Below, one piece after another: positions 25,205 through 37,855 of a stretch of 64,000 bases of DNA (its first letter is position 1; every line of letters begins with the position of its first letter). The stretch is taken from the NCBI RefSeq assembly GCF_003751805.1, contig NZ_RKHQ01000001.1:992001-1056000 (forward strand), given 5' to 3'. This stretch comes from Salana multivorans. Lineage in GTDB: Bacteria > Actinomycetota > Actinomycetes > Actinomycetales > Beutenbergiaceae. The notes under the pieces are model-generated. The model ran no database searches. It was not told where the DNA came from and saw only the letters and a list, made by a program, of their open reading frames with translations. The position numbers and the translations under genes are program-made.

Positions 25205-25459
25205 GACATCTCCTCTCGTGGCAACGCTGGCACGAGGCGGGGTCGTCACCTGCCCCCGCGGAGACCTCGCCTCCATCACGAACGTACCCGGCGACCTCAC
25301 CGTTTGTCTCCCCCCCCGGCCCGGAGCCGGGCCGCCCGGCGCTACCCTGGGGAGGCCGCGCGCCGCGCCGTCGACCGGGTCCGGAGGACGGCGGGGACGA
25401 CGCGGGGAGGCCCGCGCGCTGCCGCACCAGCCGCACGGAGGAGTCCCGAGAGGATCCGC

Positions 25460-26674
25460 ATGACCGTCCCCGACCTCGCTCGCACGCCGCTGCACGACCG
25501 CCACGTCGCCGCCGGGGCCACGATGGTCCCGTTCGCCGGCTGGTCGATGCCGGTGAAGTACACCTCCGACGTCGCCGAGCACCACGCGGTGCGCACCGCC
25601 GCCGGACTGTTCGACATCTCCCACATGGGGCAGATCGTCGTGAGCGGGCCCGACGCAGCCGCCTTCCTCGACCACGCCCTCGCGGGCCGGCTCGGCACGC
25701 TGGCACCGCTGCAGTCGCGCTACACGATGATGCTGACGCCGGGCGCCGGCATCGTCGACGACCTCATCGTCACGAACACGAACCTGCCCGGCGAGGGGAC
25801 GCTCGCACCCGACGACACCGCGCCGACCCCGACCCGCTTCCTCGTCGTCGCGAACGCGGCCAACCGGACGGCCGTCGTGCGCGCGCTCACCGAGCAGCTC
25901 GTCCGGTGCGAGGACCCGGCCGACCGCTACGACGTCGAGGTGACCGAGACGGGGCGCGCGCTGCTCGCCGTCCAGGGACCGGCCGCGGCCGCGATCCTGG
26001 CGGACCTCGTCGACGACGGCACCCTCAGGCTCGACCCGGCCGCCGGGGTCGGCCTCGGTGACCTGCGCTACTACCGGACCGTTCCCGGGTGGTTCGCGGG
26101 GGGTGACGTCGTCATCTCGCGGACCGGGTACACGGGCGAGGACGGGTTCGAGCTCGCGGTCGACCCCGCCTCCGCCGGCGAGCTGTGGGACGCACTGCTC
26201 CGGGCCGGCGAGCCGCGCGGCCTGGTCCGGGCGGGCCTCGCGGCGCGCGACACGCTGCGCCTCGAGGCGGGGATGCCGCTCTACGGCCATGAGTTGACGA
26301 CGTCCACCTACCCGTTCCAGACCGGTCTCGGCCGGGTCGTCGCGACCTCGAAGCCGGACTTCGTCGGCCGGGACGCCTACCTCCTCGCCGAGGCGGAGGA
26401 CGACGCGCACCCCGCGCCGGTGCTCATCGGTCTGGCGCTCGAGGGCCGCCGGGCGGCCCGGGCCGGCTACCCCGTGCTGGACGACGCCGGCGCGCCGGTC
26501 GGCACGGTCACGTCCGGCGTCCTGTCCCCCACGCTCGGCCACCCGATCGCGATGGCCTACGTGCCGCCGTCGATGTCGGAGGTCGGGACGAGACTGGCGG
26601 TCGACGTCCGCGGGAGCTCACTGCCCGCCGTCGTCGTCGACCTGCCGTTCTACCGCCGCGCCAAGGAGTCCTGA
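25460..26674 (+). CDS. gcvT: Glycine cleavage system T protein (aminomethyltransferase)
   Basis: This 404-residue cytoplasmic protein transfers the aminomethyl carbon from lipoylated H protein to tetrahydrofolate, releasing ammonia. Visible family motifs are MVPFAGWSMPVKYTS, GLFDISHMGQI, SRTGYTGEDGFEL near residue 220, RDTLRLEAGMPLYGHEL near 265 and the C-terminal GTVTSGVLSPTLG. A short insert (GEGTLAPDDTAPTPT) is seen near residue 112. The ATG at 25460 follows GAGAGGA. gcvP starts 3 bases after its stop, so both form an operon. gcvH is absent here. I searched the leader for a glycine riboswitch core and found none. Confidence 0.96.
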   Translation: MTVPDLARTPLHDRHVAAGATMVPFAGWSMPVKYTSDVAEHHAVRTAAGLFDISHMGQIVVSGPDAAAFLDHALAGRLGTLAPLQSRYTMMLTPGAGIVDDLIVTNTNLPGEGTLAPDDTAPTPTRFLVVANAANRTAVVRALTEQLVRCEDPADRYDVEVTETGRALLAVQGPAAAAILADLVDDGTLRLDPAAGVGLGDLRYYRTVPGWFAGGDVVISRTGYTGEDGFELAVDPASAGELWDALLRAGEPRGLVRAGLAARDTLRLEAGMPLYGHELTTSTYPFQTGLGRVVATSKPDFVGRDAYLLAEAEDDAHPAPVLIGLALEGRRAARAGYPVLDDAGAPVGTVTSGVLSPTLGHPIAMAYVPPSMSEVGTRLAVDVRGSSLPAVVVDLPFYRRAKES

Positions 26675-26677
26675 GTC

Positions 26678-29623
<2,946 letters not shown>

Positions 29624-29826
29624 CGCCTCGACGCCCGGCGGCCGTCGCGCGCTCCGTGGCCACGTCGGGACCGGGTGGCGGCGACGACCCGGCTCGGCGG
29701 TGGACACGGCGGACAGGGCGGACACGTGGACGGAGCGACCCCGGCGGTCAGCTCCCTCGCGACGGACGAGGCGACGGCCACCTCCTGCCCGAGCACCGGC
29801 CCTGACGGGTCGGCGCTCGCGCTACG

Positions 29827-31398
29827 TCAGTCGGCGCACGGCCGGAGCAGGCCGTCGATCGCGAGACCGCGGACCTGCGGGACGAGCTCGGCCGCGAGCG
29901 CCACGGCGTCGACGTCGAGCAGGGCGGCGAGCGCCGCGACGATCTGCGATCCCGCGAGGTCCCCGTCGCACGCGCCGACGAAGGCCGCCAGCCCCGTGTC
30001 GCAGCGGACCGTCCGGCCGAACCCGCCGCCGGCGCGCAGCAGGATGACCGACGGCGAGGGCTCGCCCGGGGAGTGGAACCGCTCCTCCGTGACGTCGCCG
30101 GCCACGACCCACCGCTGCGCGAGCAGCTCGGCCGCGTCGGCGTCCGCCCACCGCTGCACCGCGTCGAGGACGTCAGCGACGGTCGCACCGAGCGGCTGCG
30201 CCACGGTCCCCGTCACCTCCTCGAGCCGGAGCCACGGCTGCGCCGCGTCGGTGCCGTCGGCGGCGCGCCGCCGCAGCGTGACGAACCCGAACCCGACGCC
30301 CTCGACGGCGCGCGAGGCGAGGTCGTCCAGCCACGCCCGGTAGGCGATCTCGTACCCGTCCCGGTCGCGCTCGGGCGTCTGGCCCCCGTCGCGCAGCCAC
30401 AGCTCCGCGTACTCCGCCGGGTCCTGCACCTCGCGCTCGACCACCCACGCGTCCAGCCCGAGGCCGGACACCCAGGCCCCGACCCGGTCCGGCCACGGCT
30501 CGCCCGCCCGGTGCTCCCAGTTCGCGAGGAGCTGGGCCACCCCGCCCGGCGCCAGCACCGTGCCGAGCGAGCGCACGAGGTCGCGGACCAGGTCGTCACC
30601 GGCCGCGCCGCCGTCGCGGTAGGTGTACTCGACCACGTCGGGCACCCGCGGCGTGATGACGAACGGCGGGTTGCTCACGACGAGGTCGAACGTCTCCCCC
30701 GCGACCGGCTCGAGCATCGACCCGAGCCGGGTGCTGACCTGCCCGTCGTCTGGACCGAGGTTGAGCAGCGCGTTGAACCGGGTGAGGGCCAGCGCCCGCT
30801 CGTCCACGTCGGTCGCCACGACGATCCGCGCGTGCCGCGCGGCGTGCAGCGCCTGGATGCCGCACCCGGTCCCGAGATCGAGCACCCGGTCCACCGGTCG
30901 CCGGGTCGTGAGCTGCGCCAGCGTGCGGGAGGCGCCGCCGATGCCGAGCACGTGACCCGCCGGCAGCACCGCGCCGCCGCGCGCCACCTCAGACAGGTCG
31001 GACGCGATCCACCAGTCGAGCTGCCCCCGCGCGTCCTCGGCGCTGTACGGCGACAGCTCGACCACGGCCTGCACGCCGCCGCCCCGCGCGCCGTCGCCCA
31101 CCCGGACCAGCCCGAGCCGCGCCAGCCCGGCCGACCCGACCCGCGGGAAGGCGGCGTCGACGTCGTCAGCGGTCACGGTCTCGCCGAGCTGGAACAGCCG
31201 GACGAACGTGGCGATCCCGGCGCCGGACGGACGCTCCAGCGCGCGGCGCGCCGGGACGGTCTGCTCGCGGTCGAGGGCGCGCGACGCGACCGGTCCGAGC
31301 AGCGCGCGGACGGCGTCGACCGTCACGGGCGCCAGGTCGGAACGCAGGTCGACGCGCAGCTCCCGCAGGGCATCGAGGTCGGGGACACGCTCGGTCAC
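29827..31398 (-). CDS. Class I SAM-dependent methyltransferase (RlmG/PrmC-like)
   Basis: This 523-residue protein has an N-terminal domain of about 150 residues, then a Rossmann methyltransferase core with VLDLGTGCGIQALHAA (about residue 170) and the NPPF catalytic motif in DLVVSNPPFVITPR (about residue 245). NPPY/F enzymes methylate amide or amine groups in rRNA or proteins. A further C-terminal domain of about 150 residues follows. This three-part arrangement is common in actinobacteria, but its target is not known to me. The start is GTG at 31396-31398. It stands alone, convergent with gcvP. Confidence 0.85.
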   Translation of the reverse strand: MTERVPDLDALRELRVDLRSDLAPVTVDAVRALLGPVASRALDREQTVPARRALERPSGAGIATFVRLFQLGETVTADDVDAAFPRVGSAGLARLGLVRVGDGARGGGVQAVVELSPYSAEDARGQLDWWIASDLSEVARGGAVLPAGHVLGIGGASRTLAQLTTRRPVDRVLDLGTGCGIQALHAARHARIVVATDVDERALALTRFNALLNLGPDDGQVSTRLGSMLEPVAGETFDLVVSNPPFVITPRVPDVVEYTYRDGGAAGDDLVRDLVRSLGTVLAPGGVAQLLANWEHRAGEPWPDRVGAWVSGLGLDAWVVEREVQDPAEYAELWLRDGGQTPERDRDGYEIAYRAWLDDLASRAVEGVGFGFVTLRRRAADGTDAAQPWLRLEEVTGTVAQPLGATVADVLDAVQRWADADAAELLAQRWVVAGDVTEERFHSPGEPSPSVILLRAGGGFGRTVRCDTGLAAFVGACDGDLAGSQIVAALAALLDVDAVALAAELVPQVRGLAIDGLLRPCAD

Positions 31399-31606
31399 CG
31401 GGTCAGCCTAGGCCGGAGGCCGTCCGCCCTCCGCGGATCGGGGCGCCGCCCACGGCTCGGGCCACGGCATCGACGCAGGTCACAGCGCTGACGCACCGAT
31501 CGCGGGCCACGGGGCGCGGCGCCGACCCGCGGGGAGCGGACACCCGGTCGGGGCGGCCGGTCGCGGCACCCGGGCCAGGAACCGGTGGCCACGCTAGGGT
31601 CGGCGT

Positions 31607-32944
31607 GTGGATCACGACGGCGTCCTCGTTCCGGCCCCTGTCCCCCCCGAGCGGGAGCCCGGTCTGGCCGGCAGACCCGCGCCCCGCCGCGTCGTCGCGG
31701 CCTGGGGCCTGTGGGACTGGGGGCAGCAGACGTTCAACACGGTGGTGCTCACCTTCGTGTTCTCCGTCTACATCACCTCGGCGGTGGCCGAGAACGAGAC
31801 GGTCGGCTCCGCGGCGCTCGGCAACGCGCAGGCCTGGGCCGGCGTGGCGATCGCGCTGCTCTGCCCCGTCATGGGCACCTTCGCGGACCGGATCGGGCGA
31901 CGCCGCCAGCTCCTCGGCATCTCCACGATCGCCCTCGCCGCGAGCATGGCGGCGATGGTCGTCGTCATGCCCGACCCGGGCTGGCTCGGCTACGCCGTGT
32001 GGATGCTCGCCTTCGCGAGCGTGGTGTCGGAGATCGCCGGCGTCTTCTACAACGGGATGCTGCTGCAGATCGCGACGCCGTCCACGTTCGGCCGCATCTC
32101 CGGCATGGGCTGGGGGCTCGGCTACCTCGGCGGTCTCGTCGCCCTCGTCGCCAGCCTCTTCCTCTTCGTGCTCGGCAAGGAGCCGGAGACCATCCGGTAC
32201 GTCGCGCTGTTCTCCGGGATCTGGACGGCCGTCTTCTGCCTCCCGCTCCTGCTGATCGGACCGGACACCCCGCCCGCCGACCGGGACGCCCCGCGGTTCT
32301 CCTTCCTCGGCGCCTACCGGGACATCGTCCGCCGCATCGCGACGATGTGGCGCGAGCAGCGCTACCTGCTCCACTTCTTCCTCGCGTCCGCCGTCTTCCG
32401 CGACGGCCTCGCTGGCGTCTTCGCCTTCGCCGGGGTGATCGCGGCAGGCTCGTTCGGGTTCTCCCAGGAGGAGGTCATCTACCTCGGCATCGCGGCGAAC
32501 CTCGTGGCCGGTGTCTCCACCTGGCTGTTCGGCCGGTTCGACGACCGGGCCGGCTCCCGCGTGCTCATCGTCGGCGGGCTCGGCGTCATCATCGCGGCCG
32601 GCGTCGGCATCCTCCTGCTCGACGGCACGGCGGCGTTCTGGGTCTGCGCCATGGTGATCTCGGCCTGCGTCGGTCCGGTCCAGTCGGCGTCGCGCGCGCT
32701 GCTCGCCCGCCTCACCCCGCTCGGGCTGGAGAACGAGAACTTCGGGCTCTACGCGACGACGGGGCGCGCGGTGGCGTTCCTCTCGCCGTTCGCCTTCACC
32801 GTCGCGATCCGCATCGGCGGCGCGCAGCTCTGGGGCATCCTCGGGATCGTCGTCGTGCTCGCCATCGGCCTCATCGCGTTCCTGCCGCTGCGCGTGCCGG
32901 CCCACGCGGCCAGGGGCGGGGACGCGCGGGCGGTCACCTCCTAG
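31607..32944 (+). CDS. MFS transporter, Atg22/UMF1-like
   Basis: This 445-residue membrane protein has about 12 helices, beginning AWGLWDWGQQTFNTVVLTF. The Asp-Trp signature near the first helix and the loop GTFADRIGRRRQLLG match the UMF1 (Atg22-like) group of major facilitator transporters, whose substrates are mostly unknown. The GTG at 31607 was chosen; an overlapping GTG is out of frame. It is a single gene, divergent from the methyltransferase. Confidence 0.85.
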   Translation: MDHDGVLVPAPVPPEREPGLAGRPAPRRVVAAWGLWDWGQQTFNTVVLTFVFSVYITSAVAENETVGSAALGNAQAWAGVAIALLCPVMGTFADRIGRRRQLLGISTIALAASMAAMVVVMPDPGWLGYAVWMLAFASVVSEIAGVFYNGMLLQIATPSTFGRISGMGWGLGYLGGLVALVASLFLFVLGKEPETIRYVALFSGIWTAVFCLPLLLIGPDTPPADRDAPRFSFLGAYRDIVRRIATMWREQRYLLHFFLASAVFRDGLAGVFAFAGVIAAGSFGFSQEEVIYLGIAANLVAGVSTWLFGRFDDRAGSRVLIVGGLGVIIAAGVGILLLDGTAAFWVCAMVISACVGPVQSASRALLARLTPLGLENENFGLYATTGRAVAFLSPFAFTVAIRIGGAQLWGILGIVVVLAIGLIAFLPLRVPAHAARGGDARAVTS

Positions 32945-33001
32945 CGACCGCCCACCCGACGCCTCCGGCTCCGTCCAGGCCGACCGAGTAGGGTGCGATC
33001 C

Positions 33002-33568
33002 ATGGAACATCCGACGCCGGACCCGTTGGAACCGCCTCATCCAGAGCCAGGCGACCCGATGTGGCGTCGCTTCCGCGAGCTGCACCCCGAGGTGACCCTC
33101 GTCCTCCTGCCCGAGTCGGCCGCGCCCGCCGGCGAGTCCGACGCCACCGAGCCGACGGGCGAGCCGGTCGCCGCGGTCGACGAGGCCACGGCGCACCGGA
33201 TCGCGGATGCGGTCGTCGCCGACGTCTACCAGGCGACCGACGCGCTGTCCTGCTGGGGCGCCGAGCCGACGCTGCGCTGGGCCCCGACCGGCCCCGACAC
33301 GCTCCGCCCGACCGCCAAGGCCTACCTCGCCCCCGGCCGATGGGGCGTCGGCGACGGCGCGGAGCTCGCCCGGCGCGTCGCCGACCTCGGCTGGACCGCG
33401 CGGCTCAACCCGAGCGACGCGCTCGTCTGGATCGACGCCGGCCGCGGCGAGGAGACCCTGCGCCTCACCGTTTCCCCCAAGGCGCTCGGCGTCGTCGTGA
33501 CTGGGCCGGCGGTGCGCGTGGCACCGGAGCTGCGCACGTCGCTGCGGACGGAGGCCGGCCGTGGGTGA
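33002..33568 (+). CDS. Unrecognised protein at head of EspC/WXG100-like module
   Basis: This 188-residue soluble protein has a proline-rich start, MEHPTPDPLEPPHPEPG. The remainder is mixed alpha/beta, with WGAEPTLRWAPTGPDTLRPT and RLNPSDALVWIDAGRG as distinctive segments. No family is recognised. Its last 8 bases overlap the next gene, whose product is EspC/WXG100-like, so it is probably a chaperone or associated factor for type VII-like export. That is inference from position. Confidence 0.65.
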   Translation: MEHPTPDPLEPPHPEPGDPMWRRFRELHPEVTLVLLPESAAPAGESDATEPTGEPVAAVDEATAHRIADAVVADVYQATDALSCWGAEPTLRWAPTGPDTLRPTAKAYLAPGRWGVGDGAELARRVADLGWTARLNPSDALVWIDAGRGEETLRLTVSPKALGVVVTGPAVRVAPELRTSLRTEAGRG

Positions 33569-33860
33569 CGTCACCGTCGACCCCCGCACGCTCGAGGACG
33601 TCTCGGTCCAGTGGGGCGAGACCGAGCAGCGCCTCACCGAGGCGAGCGGCAACCTCTCCGGCGTCGCGACGAGCGGCTTCAGCCCGGACGTCGCGTCAGC
33701 TGCACGCACCTTCCTCACGACCTGGTCGGAACACGTGACCGGCGCCGCCGAGCGCGCGCAGACCGTGGCGGAGAACCTGGACGCCGGCCGGCGGGCCTAC
33801 ATCATGGTGGACGTCATGGCCCAGGGGACGTTCCAGCGCTGGCTGGTGGAGACGCCGTGA
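33561..33860 (+). CDS. EspC/WXG100-like small helical secretion-type protein
   Basis: This 99-residue, all-helical protein has SGFSPDVASAARTFLTTWSE at the helical turn and a tail AENLDAGRRAYIMVDVMAQG. The closing Y-x3-D-x3-A pattern resembles the DUF2580/EspC family and the export signal of type VII substrates. It begins at GTG 33561, overlapping the previous gene by 8 bases, and its stop overlaps the next start in GTGA. It probably dimerises with the N-terminal helical part of the next protein. No EccC or other core secretion component is in the window. Confidence 0.78.
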   Translation: MGDVTVDPRTLEDVSVQWGETEQRLTEASGNLSGVATSGFSPDVASAARTFLTTWSEHVTGAAERAQTVAENLDAGRRAYIMVDVMAQGTFQRWLVETP

Positions 33861-35653
33861 GCACCATCGAGGTCCCACCCGCCCTGCCGGAGATCCCCGA
33901 GCTGCCGGGGGACGCCGCGTCCGTCGAGACCTTCGCCGACGAGCTGCTGCGCGCCTCGACCACGCTGGACGACCTCGACACCACGGCCACCACGACGTCG
34001 ACCATCGACGGCTGGTCCGGCGACGCGTCCGACGGCTACGCCCGGCACGTGCGCAGCGTCGCCACCGACGCCGGCACCATGTCGCTCACACTGCGCGCGG
34101 TCGCCCGCGCGGCGCAGGGCTACGGGGACGAGCTGCTGCGCCTGGAGGCCGTGCGCAACCTCCTCGAGACGGACGCCCAGGACTACGCCTCCCGCCGCTC
34201 GACCCTGCTCGCCGACATCGCGGCCGGCACGGAGGACGACGTGCCCGAGCTCCGCGCCCGAGCCGAGACCCTCGCCCGGACGGAGGCCGCCGTCGCGAGC
34301 GACATCGCGGCCTGGCAGCGGGACGTCGAGGCGAACGACACCGACATGCTCGACGCCCTTGCCCGCTACGCGACGCTGGAGCTCGCCCGGCAGGAGACGA
34401 GCGGCGGCGACCCGGCCGATGCCGCGATGACCAGGCCCGGCGCACCCGGGTCGGGGGCGACGCCGGAGCAGGTCGCCGCCTGGTGGGACGGGCTCAGCGA
34501 GGACGAGCGGCTCGCCGTGATCGCCGCCAACCCGGAGCTCATCGGCTCGGCCGACGGGCTGCCGGCCGACGTGCGCGACCAGGCCAACCGGATCCTGCTC
34601 GACAACGACCTGGAGGCCCTCGAGGGGCTCGAGGCCGAGGGCACCTACCTGCACCCGGACCAGCAGCGGCGGCTGGACAACGCCCGCGCCGCGCAGGCGG
34701 CGCTCGAGGACGCCGACGCCTGGACCGACCCGATCACGAACGAGAAGCCGGGCGGGCTGCTCCACCTGTACGACCCGACGGCCTTCGGCGGCGACGGCAC
34801 CATCGCCATCGCGGTCGGCAACCCGGACACGGCCGACAACGTCTCGACGCTGGTCCCCGGCATCGGGACCGACGGCACGAGCGCCGGCACCTACACCGAG
34901 GCCGCCGGCAACCTCTACGACTCGGCCCGCCTGTCCGACCCGGGCTCGACCACCGCCGTCCTCATGTGGATCGGGTACGACCACCCGTCCGGGCCGGGCG
35001 ACGTCCACACCTACGGCAGCGGGAACGCCGAGGCCGGGGGCGAGCGGCTCGCGCAGTACGTCTCCGGGCTCCAGGCGACGCGGGGCGACGACCAGCCGCA
35101 CATGACCGTCATCGGTCACAGCTACGGCTCGGTCACCATGTCCTACGCCGCGACCGACCACGGGCTCGGCGACATGGTCGACGACCTCGTCTACATCGGC
35201 AGCCCCGGCGCCGGGAGCGCCGGGTCGGCCTCCGACCTCGGCTCCGCGACGGTGTGGGCCGGCAACGCCAGCCGCGACCCGGTCGTCATGACGGCGAACA
35301 ACGGCTGGATCAACGCGGGCGGGCTGAGCCAGGGCCGCGACGTCGGCGAGGACACGTTCGGGGCGATCCGGTTCCAGGCCGAGCACCCCGACCGGAACCT
35401 CGGCGACCTCGAGGACCAGCCGTCGCAGGGCGACATCCTCATCAGCGGGCTGGCCACGGGTGCGGCCGACCACTCGCGGTACTGGACCCCGGGGTCGGAG
35501 TCGCTGTTCAACCTCGGGCAGATCATCGTGGACGACGACGACGAGGTGCTTCGCGCCGGCTACGTCCACGACCCCTGGTACGCGGGTCCGCAGGATCCCG
35601 AGTGGGGCCGGACGCCGACGCCGATCGACCCGAACCGGGGGCCGGACAGGTGA
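33857..35653 (+). CDS. WXG-like N-terminal domain fused to DUF1023 alpha/beta hydrolase
   Basis: This 598-residue protein has an N-terminal helical domain (about residues 1-190, containing IDGWSGDASDGYARHVRS) resembling WXG100 partners. A C-terminal alpha/beta-hydrolase domain follows. Its nucleophile elbow is VIGHSYGSVTMSY, with Ser422, after the segment AVLMWIGYDHPSG that marks DUF1023. A candidate catalytic His is in DHSRYW near residue 538. There is no signal peptide, so export would rely on a type VII-like route. A GTG start shares four bases with the upstream stop, and the lipoprotein downstream again overlaps by GTGA. An exported lipase/esterase or effector is plausible; substrate unknown. 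Confidence 0.82.
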   Translation: MSTIEVPPALPEIPELPGDAASVETFADELLRASTTLDDLDTTATTTSTIDGWSGDASDGYARHVRSVATDAGTMSLTLRAVARAAQGYGDELLRLEAVRNLLETDAQDYASRRSTLLADIAAGTEDDVPELRARAETLARTEAAVASDIAAWQRDVEANDTDMLDALARYATLELARQETSGGDPADAAMTRPGAPGSGATPEQVAAWWDGLSEDERLAVIAANPELIGSADGLPADVRDQANRILLDNDLEALEGLEAEGTYLHPDQQRRLDNARAAQAALEDADAWTDPITNEKPGGLLHLYDPTAFGGDGTIAIAVGNPDTADNVSTLVPGIGTDGTSAGTYTEAAGNLYDSARLSDPGSTTAVLMWIGYDHPSGPGDVHTYGSGNAEAGGERLAQYVSGLQATRGDDQPHMTVIGHSYGSVTMSYAATDHGLGDMVDDLVYIGSPGAGSAGSASDLGSATVWAGNASRDPVVMTANNGWINAGGLSQGRDVGEDTFGAIRFQAEHPDRNLGDLEDQPSQGDILISGLATGAADHSRYWTPGSESLFNLGQIIVDDDDEVLRAGYVHDPWYAGPQDPEWGRTPTPIDPNRGPDR

Positions 35654-36273
35654 GGCGCGCCCGACTGACCGCGGTGCTCGTCGCCGCGCTGCTCACCGCG
35701 ACCGCGTGCACGAGCGGCGGCGGAGGCGACGGCGGCCCGACCGGGACGGCGGGAGCGGGCGAGCTCGCGACCCAGCGCGCGGCGATCATCGGGGCCGCCG
35801 AGGCGGAGCTGCCCAGGATCGAGTCGGCGATCGGCGGCACCGCGTCGTCGGCCGTCGGCACGATGCGGACCAGCACGGCGGGCTGGAACCCGATCCTCGC
35901 GCGGTACGAGCTCGAGGTGCAGATCGCGCTGCCGCAGGAGCGGCCGGCGCCCACGGACGACGAGCTCGACGCGATCCTCGCCGGTCTCGGCTACCAGCCC
36001 TCCGCCTCACCGGCGCCCGACGCCGGCCAGCAGCACTCCGACCTCTACCCGGCGCTCGCGCAGCGGATCTCCGCCGACGGCACCCACACGCTGACCCTGC
36101 GGTACTTCGCGGCGACCGACGCCGTGAGCACGAGCGGCGAGAGCGTCGAGGTGCCGCACCGCCTCGAGCTGGGCTACCTCGGCGCGGAGGAGATCCGGGT
36201 GACGAAGGACGACCTCGCGGCGTACGACGAGGAGTTCCGCGACCGGGACCGCGAGCCCGGCCTCGTCGACTGA
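35650..36273 (+). CDS. Putative lipoprotein of the secretion-like module
   Basis: This 207-residue protein has a short signal peptide and a lipobox LTATACTSG with Cys near residue 20, then a Gly-rich spacer and a soluble domain with FAATDAVSTSGESVEVPHRLEL. The GTG start overlaps the previous stop (GTGA). No family is recognised. Its position as last gene of a tightly overlapped set suggests a cell-surface partner, receptor or immunity protein for the DUF1023 hydrolase, which is inference. Confidence 0.72.
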   Translation: MRRARLTAVLVAALLTATACTSGGGGDGGPTGTAGAGELATQRAAIIGAAEAELPRIESAIGGTASSAVGTMRTSTAGWNPILARYELEVQIALPQERPAPTDDELDAILAGLGYQPSASPAPDAGQQHSDLYPALAQRISADGTHTLTLRYFAATDAVSTSGESVEVPHRLELGYLGAEEIRVTKDDLAAYDEEFRDRDREPGLVD

Positions 36274-36307
36274 GCGCCGCGCCGGACCGCCGGAGGACGC
36301 CCGAGCG

Positions 36308-37855
36308 TCAGGGGGCGAGCAGCGCGCGGTAGAACCGCACGCCGCGGACCAGCGCCTCGGCGCCGACGTTCTCGTCGACCCCGTGGATCCCGGCGCGCTG
36401 GCGCGCCGTCATCCGCAGCGGGGCGAACCGGTAGACGCGCTCGGAGATCGGGACGAGGAACCGGGAGTCGCTCGCGGCCAGCATCGTGTAGGGGACGGCG
36501 ACCGCGTCGGGGTAGGAGCTCTCGACCGCCCGGACGATCCGGTCCCAGCCCGCGTCCATCGGCGCCGGTGGGCTCGGCTCGCTCGCCGCCACGACGCGCA
36601 CGCGCGCCGTGAGCCCGTCCCCGGCGCGGCGGCGCCGTCCGTGGACGGCCAACTGGACCACGCGGTCGACGTGGGCGGTCGCCCGCGCGACGGTCGAGCT
36701 GGTCGCCACCCGCATGTTGACGACGGCGACGGCCCGGGCCGCGATGACGTTGGGCGCGGCGGAGCCGACGAGCTGCGTCGCGGTGGTCGTGGTGCGCACG
36801 AGCGCCGCCATCTCGCCACCGAGGCGGGGCAGGAGGCGGGCGAGCACCCCGCGCAGCGATCCCGCGCGACCCGCGACCGCGGCGAGCGGGCCGCTCAGGT
36901 GCGGCGCGAGCGACTCCAGGAGCGAGACGGTGACGTCGTCGACCACGGCGGGGTGCGGGTGGCGCTCGAGCGCCGCGACCGCGCGGCCGAGCGCGGCGGT
37001 CGCGCTGCGCCTCGGCGGGGTCGACGCGTGGCCAGCGCGGCGCGGGTCGGCCTCGACGCTCACCTCCAGCGTCGTGAGCCCCTTCTCCGCGACGCCGACG
37101 ACGGCCAGCGGCTCGCGGACCCCGGGGAACGCGTCGACCGCGACGGCGCCGCCCTCGTCCAGGACGAACGCGGGGCTGACGCCGCGCTCGCGCAGCAGGT
37201 GCGCCGCGGCCTGCGCGCAGGTCCCGGTGCGCTCCTCGTCGGCGCCGAGGAGCAGGTGGAGGTCGTTCACCGGACGCCAGCCCGAGACGAGCAGCGACTC
37301 GACCACCTCGAGGAGGACGAGGAGCGCGCCCTTGTCGTCGAGCGTGCCGCGCCCGTGGACCGTGAGCTCGCCGTCGGGCCCCGGGGCGACGACGCCGGCG
37401 AACGGCGGGTGGGTCCAGCCGGCCCCGGCCCAGTCCTCGTCCGCTCCGGGCGCCGGGACGACGTCCTGGTGGGCCATGAGCACGCAGGGACCGAGCACCG
37501 TCACGCCGCCGGCCGCCGCCCGGGCCGCGTTCTCGGCACCGTTCTCGTCCTCGGCCCGGCCGGGATCGCCCGGCAGCCGCAGGAGCAGCCCGTTCCGTCC
37601 CACGGCGTCGACGTCGGCCGTCGCAAAGACCGCGGGGTAGTGCCGGCGCAGGAGGGCGTGCAGCCGCCGGAAGGGCGCGTCGGCCGCGTCCGCCGCCGCG
37701 TCGTCGACCACGTCGCCGTCGGTCCCGACCTCGGGCGCCACCGTCTCCTCGCGCACCATCGCGGCGAGCAGCTCGGCCAGCTCGGCCGCGGGGCGCACTC
37801 CGTCCGCGGGCGGCGCGCCCGCGCCCCCGTCCACACCCCGGCCGACGCGACTCAT
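36308..37855 (-). CDS. M20-family metallopeptidase (carboxypeptidase/deacylase type)
   Basis: This 515-residue zinc hydrolase has the M20 metal motifs LMAHQDVVP (His), GRGTLDDKG (bridging Asp) and GADEERTG (catalytic Glu), with dimerisation-domain motifs in the middle and a C-terminal HGVDENVG with the last His ligand. It lacks a signal peptide, so it is cytoplasmic and cleaves a small peptide or N-acyl compound. Its ATG overlaps the stop of the upstream MFS transporter (ATGA), suggesting that the transporter brings in or exports its substrate or product. The direct substrate is unknown. Confidence 0.87.
   Translation of the reverse strand: MSRVGRGVDGGAGAPPADGVRPAAELAELLAAMVREETVAPEVGTDGDVVDDAAADAADAPFRRLHALLRRHYPAVFATADVDAVGRNGLLLRLPGDPGRAEDENGAENAARAAAGGVTVLGPCVLMAHQDVVPAPGADEDWAGAGWTHPPFAGVVAPGPDGELTVHGRGTLDDKGALLVLLEVVESLLVSGWRPVNDLHLLLGADEERTGTCAQAAAHLLRERGVSPAFVLDEGGAVAVDAFPGVREPLAVVGVAEKGLTTLEVSVEADPRRAGHASTPPRRSATAALGRAVAALERHPHPAVVDDVTVSLLESLAPHLSGPLAAVAGRAGSLRGVLARLLPRLGGEMAALVRTTTTATQLVGSAAPNVIAARAVAVVNMRVATSSTVARATAHVDRVVQLAVHGRRRRAGDGLTARVRVVAASEPSPPAPMDAGWDRIVRAVESSYPDAVAVPYTMLAASDSRFLVPISERVYRFAPLRMTARQRAGIHGVDENVGAEALVRGVRFYRALLAP

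Noticed and set aside
25205-25459. Possible glycine riboswitch before gcvT
   Set aside because: The GC-rich leader has several hairpins but I could not find the conserved aptamer cores, so no riboswitch is annotated.
29624-29826. Terminator between gcvP and the convergent methyltransferase gene
   Set aside because: I found no strong inverted repeat in these 203 bases.
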